Shown one piece after another: positions 55,090-63,853 of a DNA stretch of 64,000 nt. Source of the DNA: Deltaproteobacteria bacterium (GTDB taxonomy: Bacteria > Bdellovibrionota_B > Oligoflexia > Oligoflexales > Bog-1112); assembly GCA_016186945.1 (NCBI GenBank), contig JACPKR010000013.1, positions 30,351 through 94,350 on the forward strand. Reading direction: 5' to 3'. The notes under the pieces were generated by a model. That model was not told the DNA's origin. It made no database searches and saw nothing but the letters and a program-made list of their open reading frames with translations. Position 1 is the stretch's first letter, and every line of letters begins with the position of its first letter. A program made the translations under genes and the position numbers.

Positions 55090-56355
55090 ATGGGTGAATT
55101 TTCGTACAAGGCCAGGACGAAAGACAACAGAATCAGGAGCGGTTCGTTCTCGGCATCTTCAAAAGCGGAGGCTAAGGCTATGCTGCAAAAGCGTGGTCTG
55201 CGTATTGTGTCCTTATCCCAGAGTGGAGGACAAGGCAGTTTCGAAGGACAAACGCGCATTCTAGGGGATTTTATCTATAGGGACGAGAAGGGATCGATTC
55301 AGATTCGTCTTGGCAGCCAGGCGCCTAAAACCAAGCATATCATTGTTTTCACCAAACAGCTTGCCACTATGATCAGCAGTGGGGTTCCCCTACTTCAAGC
55401 TTTGGGGATATTGGCAAAGCAGCAGGAGTCAATCGCTTTCCGCAGGACACTGGCTGCTGTGCAGACGTCTATAGAAAACGGAGCTTCCATGTCAGCCTCC
55501 CTCGCCCAACATCCTCACATCTTCGGGGCTTTGTATGTTGCAATGGTTGCTGCTGGCGAGGCTAGCGGAAATCTGGATGTCATCCTGGGTAAGCTCGTAA
55601 CGTACATTGAAAAGGCTGAAAAGATCAAACAGCAAGTTAAATCGGCCATGGCCTACCCGACTATAGTAGTCTTCGTAGCGTTTGTTGTGGTGGCAGGTCT
55701 CCTGGTCTTCGTGGTGCCCACTTTCGCACAACAATACGCGGAATCGGGGAGGGAACTCCCCTGGGTAACACAACAGGTAATTGATTTCTCAAACGCCTTT
55801 GTTGATAACTGGTATGTGATTTTCGGTGGACTCGTTGCCTTTATCATAGCATTTCGCTTCTGGTTGAAATCGGAGCGCGGAAGAAGGATCTTCGACAAGT
55901 ACATTCTCGATGCGCCTGTGATCGGCTCGCTGCTAAGGAAAATTGCGGTCGGTCGTTTCTGCTCGACGATGTCAAGTATGTTAACATCAGGTGTCAATCT
56001 GCTGGAAGCACTCAACATTTGCGCAGCTTCCTCAGACAATAAGACAATCGAGAATTTCGTCCTCTCCGTGCGATCCGCTTTGGAAAAAGGGAAAACATTT
56101 TCGGAACCTCTCGCCGAGGGTCATCTGTTCCCGGAAATGGTTGTGTCCATGGTTGCTGTTGGGGAGACTACCGGGGCACTAGACGAAATGTTAGGTAAGG
56201 TAAGCGACTTCTACGAAGAAGAGGTCGATCTTGCGGTAAAAACAATGCTCTCCATGATTGAGCCTATCATGATAGTCCTAATTGGGGGCATCATCGCCTT
56301 CATCGTTATAGCCATGTACCTTCCGATCTTCGAAATGGCCGGTGGTATTTCCTGA
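55090..56355 (+). CDS. pilC: Type IV pilus inner-membrane platform protein PilC
   Basis: PilC is the inner-membrane core on which the pilus ATPases act. The 421-residue protein has the N-terminal extension (FSYKARTKDNRIRSGSF), two GspF domains, with FTKQLATMISSGVPLLQALG and FCSTMSSMLTSGVNLLEAL, and three membrane segments including VVFVAFVVVAGLLVFVVPTF. The family's GEASGNLD and GETTGALDEMLGK motifs are intact. No prepilin peptidase (pilD) or major pilin gene follows in the window. Confidence 0.95.
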   Translation: MGEFSYKARTKDNRIRSGSFSASSKAEAKAMLQKRGLRIVSLSQSGGQGSFEGQTRILGDFIYRDEKGSIQIRLGSQAPKTKHIIVFTKQLATMISSGVPLLQALGILAKQQESIAFRRTLAAVQTSIENGASMSASLAQHPHIFGALYVAMVAAGEASGNLDVILGKLVTYIEKAEKIKQQVKSAMAYPTIVVFVAFVVVAGLLVFVVPTFAQQYAESGRELPWVTQQVIDFSNAFVDNWYVIFGGLVAFIIAFRFWLKSERGRRIFDKYILDAPVIGSLLRKIAVGRFCSTMSSMLTSGVNLLEALNICAASSDNKTIENFVLSVRSALEKGKTFSEPLAEGHLFPEMVVSMVAVGETTGALDEMLGKVSDFYEEEVDLAVKTMLSMIEPIMIVLIGGIIAFIVIAMYLPIFEMAGGIS

Positions 56356-56397
56356 TCGAGCTTAATTTCAAGGCATCCTTCTTCCGATACAAAACAA

Positions 56398-57564
56398 ATG
56401 AAGATTGTTGCCGCGATATGTCAATTTATCCTACCGATTTTATGGGGGTTTCTTTCCCAAATTGCGATCCTATTCATTTCACTACTGATTTTCTCAGTCA
56501 TTGTGAACAGTCGTATGCTCACGATCAGTGACGAAGTGCTGAGAGAGTGGATCGATCACCAAACTCCTCTTAATGAAGAGCAACGCGCGGTCCTCATCCG
56601 ACAGGGCTATGAACGCCTGGAGCTTTATGAACATCGTTTAAAAGAAAATTATCTTGTCGATGGAATGCTGGTCAATAGAGCCAATAACGGCGAGGCCCTC
56701 GACCTGTGCGACAGTCTACTGTTCTCCTCCTTGCGTTTTGCAGCCCTTAAAAAGCTAGACCGATTTGAGGATGCTCAAACAGCTTGGCAAGCGATCGAAA
56801 CCGCTAAAGATAACGGACACTGGTTTCGACATCCAAGCTGCCGGGAAGACCTTTCGAGGGATATGCTTGTCGGCCTTCTTGTCGCTCTCAGCCAGAACCC
56901 CCATCAAGGGGATTTTTACCTACAAGCTCTTGCAGACAAGATCCAAGCCAAGGCCGGCTTCTTCAGCCAAGGTTCTTTCCATGAAAGTTTTCTGACACCA
57001 GACGTGAAAAATACACTCGACAACCTTCTTATCCTAAATGGAATCAGCAAAATTGAACTATTCTGGTTCGATTTTTCTTTCCTTGACTGGCAAGTTTTGT
57101 TCGCCAACGATGGTTACCAGTCTCACCTTATCGCTCTGCAGATTTGGATGGAGTACGAACTTCAAACTCTCTACAAAGAAAAAGGGAGAATTTTTGAAGA
57201 ACCTGTTAGCCCTACTATAAGAGCATTGAACTTACTCAGCATTTTTACAAAGGAACCTATAAAAAAGCAACGTCTCCGATGGATCACACATCATCTTTAT
57301 GCAAACAATCGGCAAAATCTATTCTTCAAATGGCTTCACCTTAAATCTACGGGACTTCTCGATGAAAACATGAGGTTCCTCCTGCTTAAAGAACTGCTTG
57401 AGATGCATCAATTCCCTTCCCAACATCTTCCAAAAGACTGCGAACGGAAGGCTGACTACCTGTGGCAACGTCAGGGGGACGAGTATAGGCCAAATACAGC
57501 ATGTACCATGTCTTTCAACGGATCAGACTTCCTGTGGATGATAGCGTTACTACTGGGCGCGTGA
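56398..57564 (+). CDS. Membrane-anchored protein of unknown function after pilC
   Basis: This 388-residue protein has an N-terminal membrane segment (about residues 8-37: ILPILWGFLSQIAILFISLL) and then a soluble, helix-rich remainder with many Leu, Trp and Phe residues. The section LCDSLLFSSLRFAALKKLDR, EDAQTAWQAIETAKDN resembles helical repeats, but I do not recognise a family. It ends with a hydrophobic SDFLWMIALLLGA that could be a second membrane contact. It starts 42 bases after pilC and may belong to the pilus unit or be separate. Confidence 0.65.
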   Translation: MKIVAAICQFILPILWGFLSQIAILFISLLIFSVIVNSRMLTISDEVLREWIDHQTPLNEEQRAVLIRQGYERLELYEHRLKENYLVDGMLVNRANNGEALDLCDSLLFSSLRFAALKKLDRFEDAQTAWQAIETAKDNGHWFRHPSCREDLSRDMLVGLLVALSQNPHQGDFYLQALADKIQAKAGFFSQGSFHESFLTPDVKNTLDNLLILNGISKIELFWFDFSFLDWQVLFANDGYQSHLIALQIWMEYELQTLYKEKGRIFEEPVSPTIRALNLLSIFTKEPIKKQRLRWITHHLYANNRQNLFFKWLHLKSTGLLDENMRFLLLKELLEMHQFPSQHLPKDCERKADYLWQRQGDEYRPNTACTMSFNGSDFLWMIALLLGA

Positions 57565-57718
57565 GACAAACTTCCTAGTTCACATGCCTAATATTAGTTT
57601 TTGTTGATTTGATCAAGTTCAGATTACAAATTTTCTCCTAATCTTTCTTCCTCAGTCGTCGATATTCACTGATGTCCCTACTATGACAAGTCATTTTTAA
57701 TAAATTCGGAGATTTCCT

Positions 57719-59053
57719 GTGATTTTGTTGACAAAAAGTAAAGGAAACTTTTTCGCTTTTGTATTTTTTTTAACAAATTTCCCTTCATGTGCCTCTCTTG
57801 GGATTCTAAACGCACAAGAGTCCGGTTACAAAACGCTTAAAATCATAACTTTCGGAGATAGCGGAACGGGGACTGAAACTCAAATGACTGTTGCCCGTTC
57901 AATGAGGCGAATCTGCGCCAAATTCGGGTGCGAGGTAGGTGTCATGTTGGGGGATAATTTCTACGAAAACGGAGTAGGACATGTCGATGACAAACAGTTC
58001 TTAGACAAGTTTGAGGGCCCCTACGGTCCACTTCAGATTCCTTTTTACGTTGTTCTCGGCAACCATGATGATCGTGGGGATACACAAGCGCAGATAGAGT
58101 ACACACAACGCTCCAGATGGTGGAAAATGCCAGCTCGATACTATGACGTTATTATCGGAGACGTCCATCTAATCGCATTAGACACCAACGATTTTGACCA
58201 AAACCAGCAACGTTTCGTTGCTGACAAATTGAAAAGCTCCTCAGCTCGGTGGAAGGTTGTTTTTGGTCATCATCCGATTCATTCTTATGGGAGCCACGGG
58301 GATACTGGCAGTCTAGTTGACAAGCTCCTTTCTCTTCTATGTGAACATGGTTCACTTTATTTGTCCGGCCACGACCATGATTTGCAAGTTATGCAGTCGG
58401 ATTGTGGACTGCCTTTAATTGTTTCCGGCGCGGCAGCAAAACTTCGATCTACGAAAATGGGCAAACGCAGCCTGTTCGCGCAAAGCACTTACGGCTATAC
58501 GGTATTGGAGTTTAAAAAAGACTCCTTCGACATGTTTATCCATTCTTCTGACGATTCTTTGCTCTACCAGAATTCATTTGCCAGACGTGGTAATGATCCC
58601 AATCATAGCACCTACTACAAACCAATCGCCAGCTCCCTGGAAGCCTCTTGCAACCCTGGTGAAGCCATCAACGGTTTCAAGTACAAAAACTCAGGCGACG
58701 ACCACGTTCTGGGCATGTTCTGCCAGCAGTCATTCAACGAAGCTGACATCCGTCATAAAGACTATGTCGCGGTGGCGAACCTGTTTGGATTCGAGTATGA
58801 TGTGTCGTGTCCACATGATAATCAAATTGTCATCGGCGCTCGTTATAACCCCTCTGGCGACGAACACCTGGAAGGTTTTTACTGCGTCGATCGCACGGCC
58901 CCGCCTACAAACAAGAAGCCCTATTTCCAAAGTCTGAAAGGAATCCAGGACCTCGAGTTTGACATCTCATGCAAATTCAATACGGAGTCTGTTGTAGGCG
59001 TACGTTTCGATGACTGGAGCGACAAACACATTGAGGGTGTATATTGTCAGTAA
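57719..59053 (+). CDS. Secreted purple-acid-phosphatase-like enzyme with three cysteine repeats
   Basis: The GTG at 57719 follows a GGAG by eight bases and opens with a signal sequence (NFFAFVFFLTNFPSCASL). The catalytic domain belongs to the metallophosphoesterase superfamily. The order FGDSGTG, LGDNFYENGVG, VVLGNHDDRG, RWWKMPARYYD, FGHHPIHSYG, LSGHDHDLQ matches tartrate-resistant acid phosphatases and supplies all metal ligands. After about residue 300 come three repeats of roughly 28 residues, each with two Cys 24-25 residues apart and a GxxYxxSGDxHxxGxxC-like pattern. The repeats' role is unknown; they could bind substrate or a surface. Confidence 0.85.
   Translation: MILLTKSKGNFFAFVFFLTNFPSCASLGILNAQESGYKTLKIITFGDSGTGTETQMTVARSMRRICAKFGCEVGVMLGDNFYENGVGHVDDKQFLDKFEGPYGPLQIPFYVVLGNHDDRGDTQAQIEYTQRSRWWKMPARYYDVIIGDVHLIALDTNDFDQNQQRFVADKLKSSSARWKVVFGHHPIHSYGSHGDTGSLVDKLLSLLCEHGSLYLSGHDHDLQVMQSDCGLPLIVSGAAAKLRSTKMGKRSLFAQSTYGYTVLEFKKDSFDMFIHSSDDSLLYQNSFARRGNDPNHSTYYKPIASSLEASCNPGEAINGFKYKNSGDDHVLGMFCQQSFNEADIRHKDYVAVANLFGFEYDVSCPHDNQIVIGARYNPSGDEHLEGFYCVDRTAPPTNKKPYFQSLKGIQDLEFDISCKFNTESVVGVRFDDWSDKHIEGVYCQ
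58643..59050 (+). repeat. Three tandem cysteine-pair repeats in the phosphatase C-terminus
   Basis: The units start near 58643, 58802 and 58964, 53-54 codons apart. Each has Cys, a variable part with Ile/Val-x-Gly, then Asp/Ser-x-x-His-x-x-Gly and a second Cys (CNPGEAINGF...LGMFC; CPHDNQIVIG...LEGFYC; CKFNTESVVG...IEGVYC). The even spacing and shared pattern show internal duplication. They may form disulfide-bonded modules. Confidence 0.8.
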
Positions 59054-59101
59054 AAGCAAAAGGTTATCTACACACACAAAAGCATCGCCAGAGCTTTCAA
59101 C

Positions 59102-59130
59102 TTGACTTTGTTGGCATAAAAAAATAAGGG
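59102..59130 (+). promoter_or_regulatory. Possible promoter of the tRNA gene
   Basis: TTGACT (59102-59107) is followed 17 bases later by TAAGGG, a weak -10 match, about 20 bases before the tRNA. Position and -35 fit; the -10 does not fit well. Confidence 0.3.
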
Positions 59131-59148
59131 TTACACCTTAGAAGATTT

Positions 59149-59225
59149 GGCGAGATAGCTCAGTTGGTGAGAGCGCTGGATTCATAACCCAGAGGTCGAG
59201 AGTTCGAGTCTCTCTCTCGCTACCA
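59149..59225 (+). tRNA. tRNA-Met (anticodon CAT), island insertion site
   Basis: The 77-base sequence folds as a tRNA: acceptor GGCGAGA/TCTCGCT, D-arm GCTC...GAGC, anticodon loop TTCATAA and T-arm GAGAG/CTCTC with TTCGAGT loop, ending in an encoded CCA. The anticodon CAT means elongator Met, or Ile if lysidine-modified; I cannot decide between them. The last anticodon-stem pair is A-C. Foreign-looking genes begin four bases downstream, so its 3' end is a likely integration site. Confidence 0.9.
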
Positions 59226-59228
59226 AAT

Positions 59229-60023
59229 TTACGAGGGGCGACGGTTCCCTCTCCCCTCAGGCTCACTCTCCCTTAGAAGGGAATCCTTAAAAAAATTTGA
59301 AATCCGTTCCTTGATTGTTTCAAACACGTTTTCAAATCCCTCTTGATCAACTCTTGCTTTTAAGTCCGTTAATTTTATTTGATTTGAACCATCATCAAGG
59401 AATTCGATGGCTGGAAATTGATTACCAGATCCTCTATCTGCATCGTTAACAAATATGGCTAAATAATCATAATCTTTGTCATATTGCACTTCCCCGTTTT
59501 CTTGTAAAAGAGATCTCAAAAAATTTTTCAATGAACTTGCAAAATCTTCCTCTGGAAACATTAGGCGGCCTGCTCTGAAATAGGAGGGGGTAATATCTGA
59601 ATCGAAATAGTATTCGTTCATTTTTTTGCGAATAAAAATCCTCCAAAAAGACTTTAAAAGAAGGTTTTCTAGTCCGTCTTTGGGGTGCTTTTTAGTTAAG
59701 CACTCTTGTATTAATCCGTATTTTATAACTCTGCCTCGAAAATTAACTTCCTCTACCTTTAACCAATCCTCCAAGTCTGCAGGGTTTTCATTATTAGTGA
59801 ACTCTGCTTCGTTGGAGTAAAAATATTCTTCCAAAACATCAAAGTGATCAGTAATGAATTTCCTAACCTCCTGTCTCTCTGAATTGTTGCATGCGATCAT
59901 AATTGAACGCCTTGTTGTTAATTCAACATTTTCGTATTTATTAACAAAAAACTCTGCGATTGGGGGCCCAATATTAACTTTATTCAGGTCCTTCCATAAT
60001 TCAGAAAGGTAAGGTCTTTTCAT
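59229..60023 (-). CDS. Unknown protein paired with AbiGi-like gene
   Basis: This 264-residue protein is AT-rich in codon use and acidic in the middle. I recognise no motif. The stretch FRGRVIKYGLIQECLTKK and the later YDYLAIFVNDADRGSG stand out, but no nucleotidyltransferase, nuclease or P-loop signature is visible. Its ATG overlaps the upstream AbiGi-like gene by four bases, so the two are one operon. The stop codon lies only four bases from the tRNA 3' end, so the reading frame may have been trimmed by integration. Context suggests a toxin/effector or accessory of an abortive-infection system. Confidence 0.6.
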   Translation of the reverse strand: MKRPYLSELWKDLNKVNIGPPIAEFFVNKYENVELTTRRSIMIACNNSERQEVRKFITDHFDVLEEYFYSNEAEFTNNENPADLEDWLKVEEVNFRGRVIKYGLIQECLTKKHPKDGLENLLLKSFWRIFIRKKMNEYYFDSDITPSYFRAGRLMFPEEDFASSLKNFLRSLLQENGEVQYDKDYDYLAIFVNDADRGSGNQFPAIEFLDDGSNQIKLTDLKARVDQEGFENVFETIKERISNFFKDSLLRESEPEGRGNRRPS

Positions 60024-60754
60024 TGTTGTCCCTCTTGCCCAAAAATGTCACTTGCTACAATCAAGCCAACATGTGATTGCATCAAGTTGTTTAGGTTTTC
60101 TGATTCGATCGGAATATCCCTGTTAGGTAATAGGAGGAAAGCAATGTCCCAAAAATTAAGGCGAATTTCCTTAAACCCTCGCCACTCTCTTTCCTCATAA
60201 ATTTGATCAAATGATTCAGTATTTCTATTTTCTTTAGTTTTGGGAAACAAGGTCGGAACCTTAACATAGTTTCCCAATTCTGTCGCGTCATCTCTACGCG
60301 TCCAAAGGGCTTGTTGGGTTGTTAGGAATTCATGTGGATCGTTTACTGGGTAGTAAAGTACAGGGCGAATTCCAAATTCAACAAAACGATTGATCACCTC
60401 GTTTTTTCTCAGTCCAATGCCGATCGACCCATATCTATTCATATGCCCGCCAAGTTGGTTGAAAGGAATGTCACAAAAGCAAAGCGCACGAGGCTCAACA
60501 ATATCAACGAGTGGGAAATTTGCATTTGGTTCGCCCATTTCAGATGCTGATAAGGAATCTCCGCAAGGTAAACTAAATTGGCGCCTATGAGGCTCGTCTG
60601 TATGCGGTTTCAAAACTAAGACAGACCTGTCAACAGTCCCTTCAAAAAACGTTTCCAATCGCTGAAGGGACCTCTTTATCGATTCATTGTTCTTTGGTCC
60701 TATAAAATGCCACAAAATATTTGAGACATGATCAATATTTTTGTACGTAGTCAT
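60020..60754 (-). CDS. AbiGi-like abortive-infection family protein
   Basis: This 244-residue protein resembles the AbiGi family (putative antitoxin of the lactococcal AbiG phage-resistance system). Features are an early LWHFIGPKN, the core RALCFCDIPFNQLGG, then RYGSIGIGLRKNEVI and GIRPVLYY, and a late EEREWRGFKEIRL. The identification is from memory of the motif pattern, without a search. In AbiG systems the partner is AbiGii; the protein encoded next to it here does not show AbiGii-type nucleotidyltransferase residues. It is the first gene of a two-gene AT-rich cassette transcribed toward the tRNA. Confidence 0.6.
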   Translation of the reverse strand: MTTYKNIDHVSNILWHFIGPKNNESIKRSLQRLETFFEGTVDRSVLVLKPHTDEPHRRQFSLPCGDSLSASEMGEPNANFPLVDIVEPRALCFCDIPFNQLGGHMNRYGSIGIGLRKNEVINRFVEFGIRPVLYYPVNDPHEFLTTQQALWTRRDDATELGNYVKVPTLFPKTKENRNTESFDQIYEEREWRGFKEIRLNFWDIAFLLLPNRDIPIESENLNNLMQSHVGLIVASDIFGQEGQQ

Positions 60755-60885
60755 CTTAATGCTCAGTCAAAAATCAATCAGTTTAGATAAAGATAACCTT
60801 TTGTTTCTATAAATACTGCAAAAAAACCAGTCTTGAGAGTGACCTTTTAGAAATTTCGAAAGGATCGAAAAGATACCTGACTCTT

Positions 60886-61821
60886 TCAAAACCCCAACAC
60901 CTCGGTCTTCCCCCGCAGATGATCGGGTACAAAGTGGGTATACCTCTCCGTCACCTGGACGGTGGAATGCCCCAGAAGCTTTTGCAGGTCGTAGATACTC
61001 CCCCCACCCATCAGAAAATTCGAGGCAAAGGTGTGGCGAAGGTCATGGAAGCGAATCTCTTTGACCCCGGCTTCACGCGACATACGTCTGAAGATTTTCA
61101 AGAAGGAATCAGGATGACAGGCCGGAACCACATAGCCAGACGATCCGGTTAGTTCTTTTAAGCGCACTAGGTGGACCTGGAGGGAAGAGTTGATAGGAAC
61201 TCGTCGAATCGTGCCGCTCTTGGTCTGGTTCCGCACCATCTTTGCTGCTTTGCAATAGGAGCATTTGACGGTGATGAATCCCGAGGAGAAATCCACAGCA
61301 TCCCACTGGAGACCCAGTATCTCACCACGCCGCATCCCCGTATAGAGAGCAAGCATCACTGCCCAAAACATCTTGGGGGTGTGCCTGCGGGTCTGCCAAT
61401 ACCCAAGGAACAACTGGACCTCCGTTTTATTCCAAAATGCCATGTCACGCTCCGGCAGAGGCATCTTTCTAATGAAGATCAGTGGGTTTTGCTGGATAAA
61501 TCCCCAACGGGTAGCATCGTTCAGGAGCTTCCTGAACAGCACCAGCACGTCGTTGCACGACTTTGCCGACAGGCCAGAATCTTTCACAAGGTTGAGAAAC
61601 CAAAATTCGACGTTTCTCCCAGTTATTTCACCCAGAGGACAAATGCCATAAGCGGGCAGGATGTACTTTTTAAGCGTGATCTTGTCGCGGGCAATAGACG
61701 AGGGCGCCTTGCGAGCCTTCGCGTAGAAGGTCATCCAATAGACTGCCAGCTCTCCGACATTTGCCGGGGTCCAATTGTCCACTAACCGGGGGTCCAGAAT
61801 CGGAATTAGGGCGTTAGACAT
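60886..61821 (-). CDS. Tyrosine recombinase (integrase) of the island
   Basis: The 311-residue enzyme has an N-terminal SAM-like core-binding domain (about residues 20-110) and a C-terminal catalytic domain. The catalytic residues are visible: Arg in YTGMRRGEILGLQWD, His and Arg in IRFHDLRHTFASN, His in LLGHSTVQVTERY and the Tyr nucleophile in the same segment. The ATG at 61821 is preferred over an upstream one because GGAGG lies six bases before it. It overlaps the stop of the upstream replication gene by eight bases, so the two are coupled. It probably recombined the island into the tRNA. Confidence 0.92.
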   Translation of the reverse strand: MSNALIPILDPRLVDNWTPANVGELAVYWMTFYAKARKAPSSIARDKITLKKYILPAYGICPLGEITGRNVEFWFLNLVKDSGLSAKSCNDVLVLFRKLLNDATRWGFIQQNPLIFIRKMPLPERDMAFWNKTEVQLFLGYWQTRRHTPKMFWAVMLALYTGMRRGEILGLQWDAVDFSSGFITVKCSYCKAAKMVRNQTKSGTIRRVPINSSLQVHLVRLKELTGSSGYVVPACHPDSFLKIFRRMSREAGVKEIRFHDLRHTFASNFLMGGGSIYDLQKLLGHSTVQVTERYTHFVPDHLRGKTEVLGF

Positions 61822-63853
61822 GCTTGCCTCCGCTCTTTCCCCCAACAGGGATGGACGGATTAATGCGAATTACTTCGGATGGTCCTCCCTTTGTTTGCAC
61901 CTTTTGGAGCCGGACCCAGTTTTTCTGAGTCAGGCAATCCATCGCGTCCTGGATTCTTTCGGAGGAGTTAAGCCCTTTCCAGTTCTTGCGCCCAATTTCT
62001 CTGACTCGATCCCCATCGCAGATATCGAAATTCTTGATTTTTGCCGCTAGGGCTCTGGCACTAAAAAAATGATCGTGGATGGAGTTGTCGTATACTTTTA
62101 GGGTATGGGACTCTAATATCCGGCACCAGCGAATTGCTAGACGTACAAAAGGTTCTTCAACCTCTAAAGGGATTGCATGGTGGTGGGCGCCGTGCAAAAT
62201 GGAAAATAGAAGGGCCAAGCTTGGCAGTAGAGACCGATACTTACTGACGTGAGACCGAAAAATAGGTGCTATATTTTCATTGATAATCCGCATTTCCAGT
62301 TCGATACGCCACTGATCCGCGACTTTTTGCGCTTCCTGAGAAAAACGTAAGTAGGAACCATTGCTTACATTACCAGTTAGATTGTCCAAAAATGACAAGC
62401 ATTCAAAAGCTGTGTCAAAGGCCCCTGCTAGGGGTTTACGATCGATTAACTCAAACGTTTTTGGTCGCTCAGGATAGAACACGATCTGAAAACGCTCTAG
62501 AAAGCCATCATCACCAGCTGCGGTTGAGGTTCTATCGATGTAGCTTTCCAGTTTCGCAGGCTGAATTCCTCCAAAAACCGACAAACACAAAGCGTCCACA
62601 TGGACCGAGCCTCGACCAATACGGTCGACGGAGAACGAACCTTGCCCGTTCCATGTCTCCAGATAGAACTCCTTGCTTCCCTCCCGACCAGAACGGGTCA
62701 ATGAGTCAAGCCAACCGCTTAGCTCATCTCGCAGGAGGAGGACTCCTTGGGGATTGTCTTTGAGGATCAGGGCAAGCTTTTCCACCGTCGGGTCATTGGT
62801 TTTATATCGCTTTTCAGGGATCTCCTTGTGTTTGGAATCGAGGTGTTCGAGTTCATCCAGGCGACGCTGTTTTTCTTCCATTGCGTCCAGAAAGTCGCTG
62901 CGGAGGTCGACTTTGAGGGCTTGGCGGATGCCCTCAATCTCACTACGCCTTTTCCGTTGTTCTTCTTGGGTGGTGACGCAGGCTTTCTCAAACTTTTGGA
63001 GTTCCCCTTTCTCGATGATTTCCAGTGGTTTCATAGCTGCGGCTATTGCTGGAGATTTCATCGCTCCAGGTTCAGCGACCAGGAACCCCCAAAGATTTGG
63101 GACGACGGTCCAATCATCGTTTTGAAGAGGCCTGATCCCCATTTTGCGACCTACCAAGGTAGCCACTGATATCAAAGCTGGAGCTGCCACAAACTCGATG
63201 GGAATCTGCATCCGAGTGGCAATATCAGTTAGCCACGGAGCAAGACAGGCTGGAAGATCATCCGGAAGAAGAGGTTCGGATGTCGTTTTTGACTCAGGCA
63301 ATTCTTCTGGTTCACCCCAAGGCTGCCCGTGGTCGTATCGACTGAGGCTTTTCACGACTTGTCGGACTTCCTGTTCCGCTAGAGGAGGATCGAAAGATGT
63401 ATTTGATACCGTGAGCAGTATTTTTTCGAGCGAGGCTTGGGCAATGCCCCGTGCTTTGAGAAACCCTCCGATACTAATAAGGGTGTTATTGCGCCCACTC
63501 TCTGAAATCAAGCCATTCTGAGGGGTGACTTTGTCGGTTGAGGAATCGCGTAAAACTAAATCAAATAGCCATGAAGGGAGGAGGGCGATGTCTTCCGATT
63601 CATTCTGCCACTGGTACTGTTCTCCAGATATGTGCACGCTAGGTGGTGATACCACATAACCACCTTCACCGCGAAAATCGACCCCAGCAAGGATTCCCGT
63701 GCGATTTCTCAGGTTCCCCCCTGGATGTCTGAAATAGATGTGCATTCCTCCACCGCCTGTGCTAACCCGTTTGCTGCTTGGCAGACGCCCATGACGTGTC
63801 TCAAGCGTCTGTAGCGAGGAATAGCCGTTGTGTTTACGAAAAACGAATTGCAT
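61814..63853 (-). CDS. Primase/DUF3987 replication protein, N-terminus missing
   Basis: The 679-residue frame begins in the middle of a primase-polymerase domain: YSSLQTLETRHGRLPSSKRV, STGGGGMHIYFRHPGG, VDFRGEGGYVVSPPSVH. The N-terminal third with the catalytic DxD motif is absent; an in-frame TAA sits two codons before the ATG. A PriCT-like helical region follows (about 115-175), then a DUF3987 domain with the P-loop-like EPGAMKSPAIAAAM and the Walker-B-like LLLRDELSGWLDSL. The joint near 63840 changes from a normal to an AT-richer sequence upstream, so the gene was likely cut by rearrangement. The rest is intact. Confidence 0.75.
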   Translation of the reverse strand: MQFVFRKHNGYSSLQTLETRHGRLPSSKRVSTGGGGMHIYFRHPGGNLRNRTGILAGVDFRGEGGYVVSPPSVHISGEQYQWQNESEDIALLPSWLFDLVLRDSSTDKVTPQNGLISESGRNNTLISIGGFLKARGIAQASLEKILLTVSNTSFDPPLAEQEVRQVVKSLSRYDHGQPWGEPEELPESKTTSEPLLPDDLPACLAPWLTDIATRMQIPIEFVAAPALISVATLVGRKMGIRPLQNDDWTVVPNLWGFLVAEPGAMKSPAIAAAMKPLEIIEKGELQKFEKACVTTQEEQRKRRSEIEGIRQALKVDLRSDFLDAMEEKQRRLDELEHLDSKHKEIPEKRYKTNDPTVEKLALILKDNPQGVLLLRDELSGWLDSLTRSGREGSKEFYLETWNGQGSFSVDRIGRGSVHVDALCLSVFGGIQPAKLESYIDRTSTAAGDDGFLERFQIVFYPERPKTFELIDRKPLAGAFDTAFECLSFLDNLTGNVSNGSYLRFSQEAQKVADQWRIELEMRIINENIAPIFRSHVSKYRSLLPSLALLFSILHGAHHHAIPLEVEEPFVRLAIRWCRILESHTLKVYDNSIHDHFFSARALAAKIKNFDICDGDRVREIGRKNWKGLNSSERIQDAMDCLTQKNWVRLQKVQTKGGPSEVIRINPSIPVGGKSGGKHV

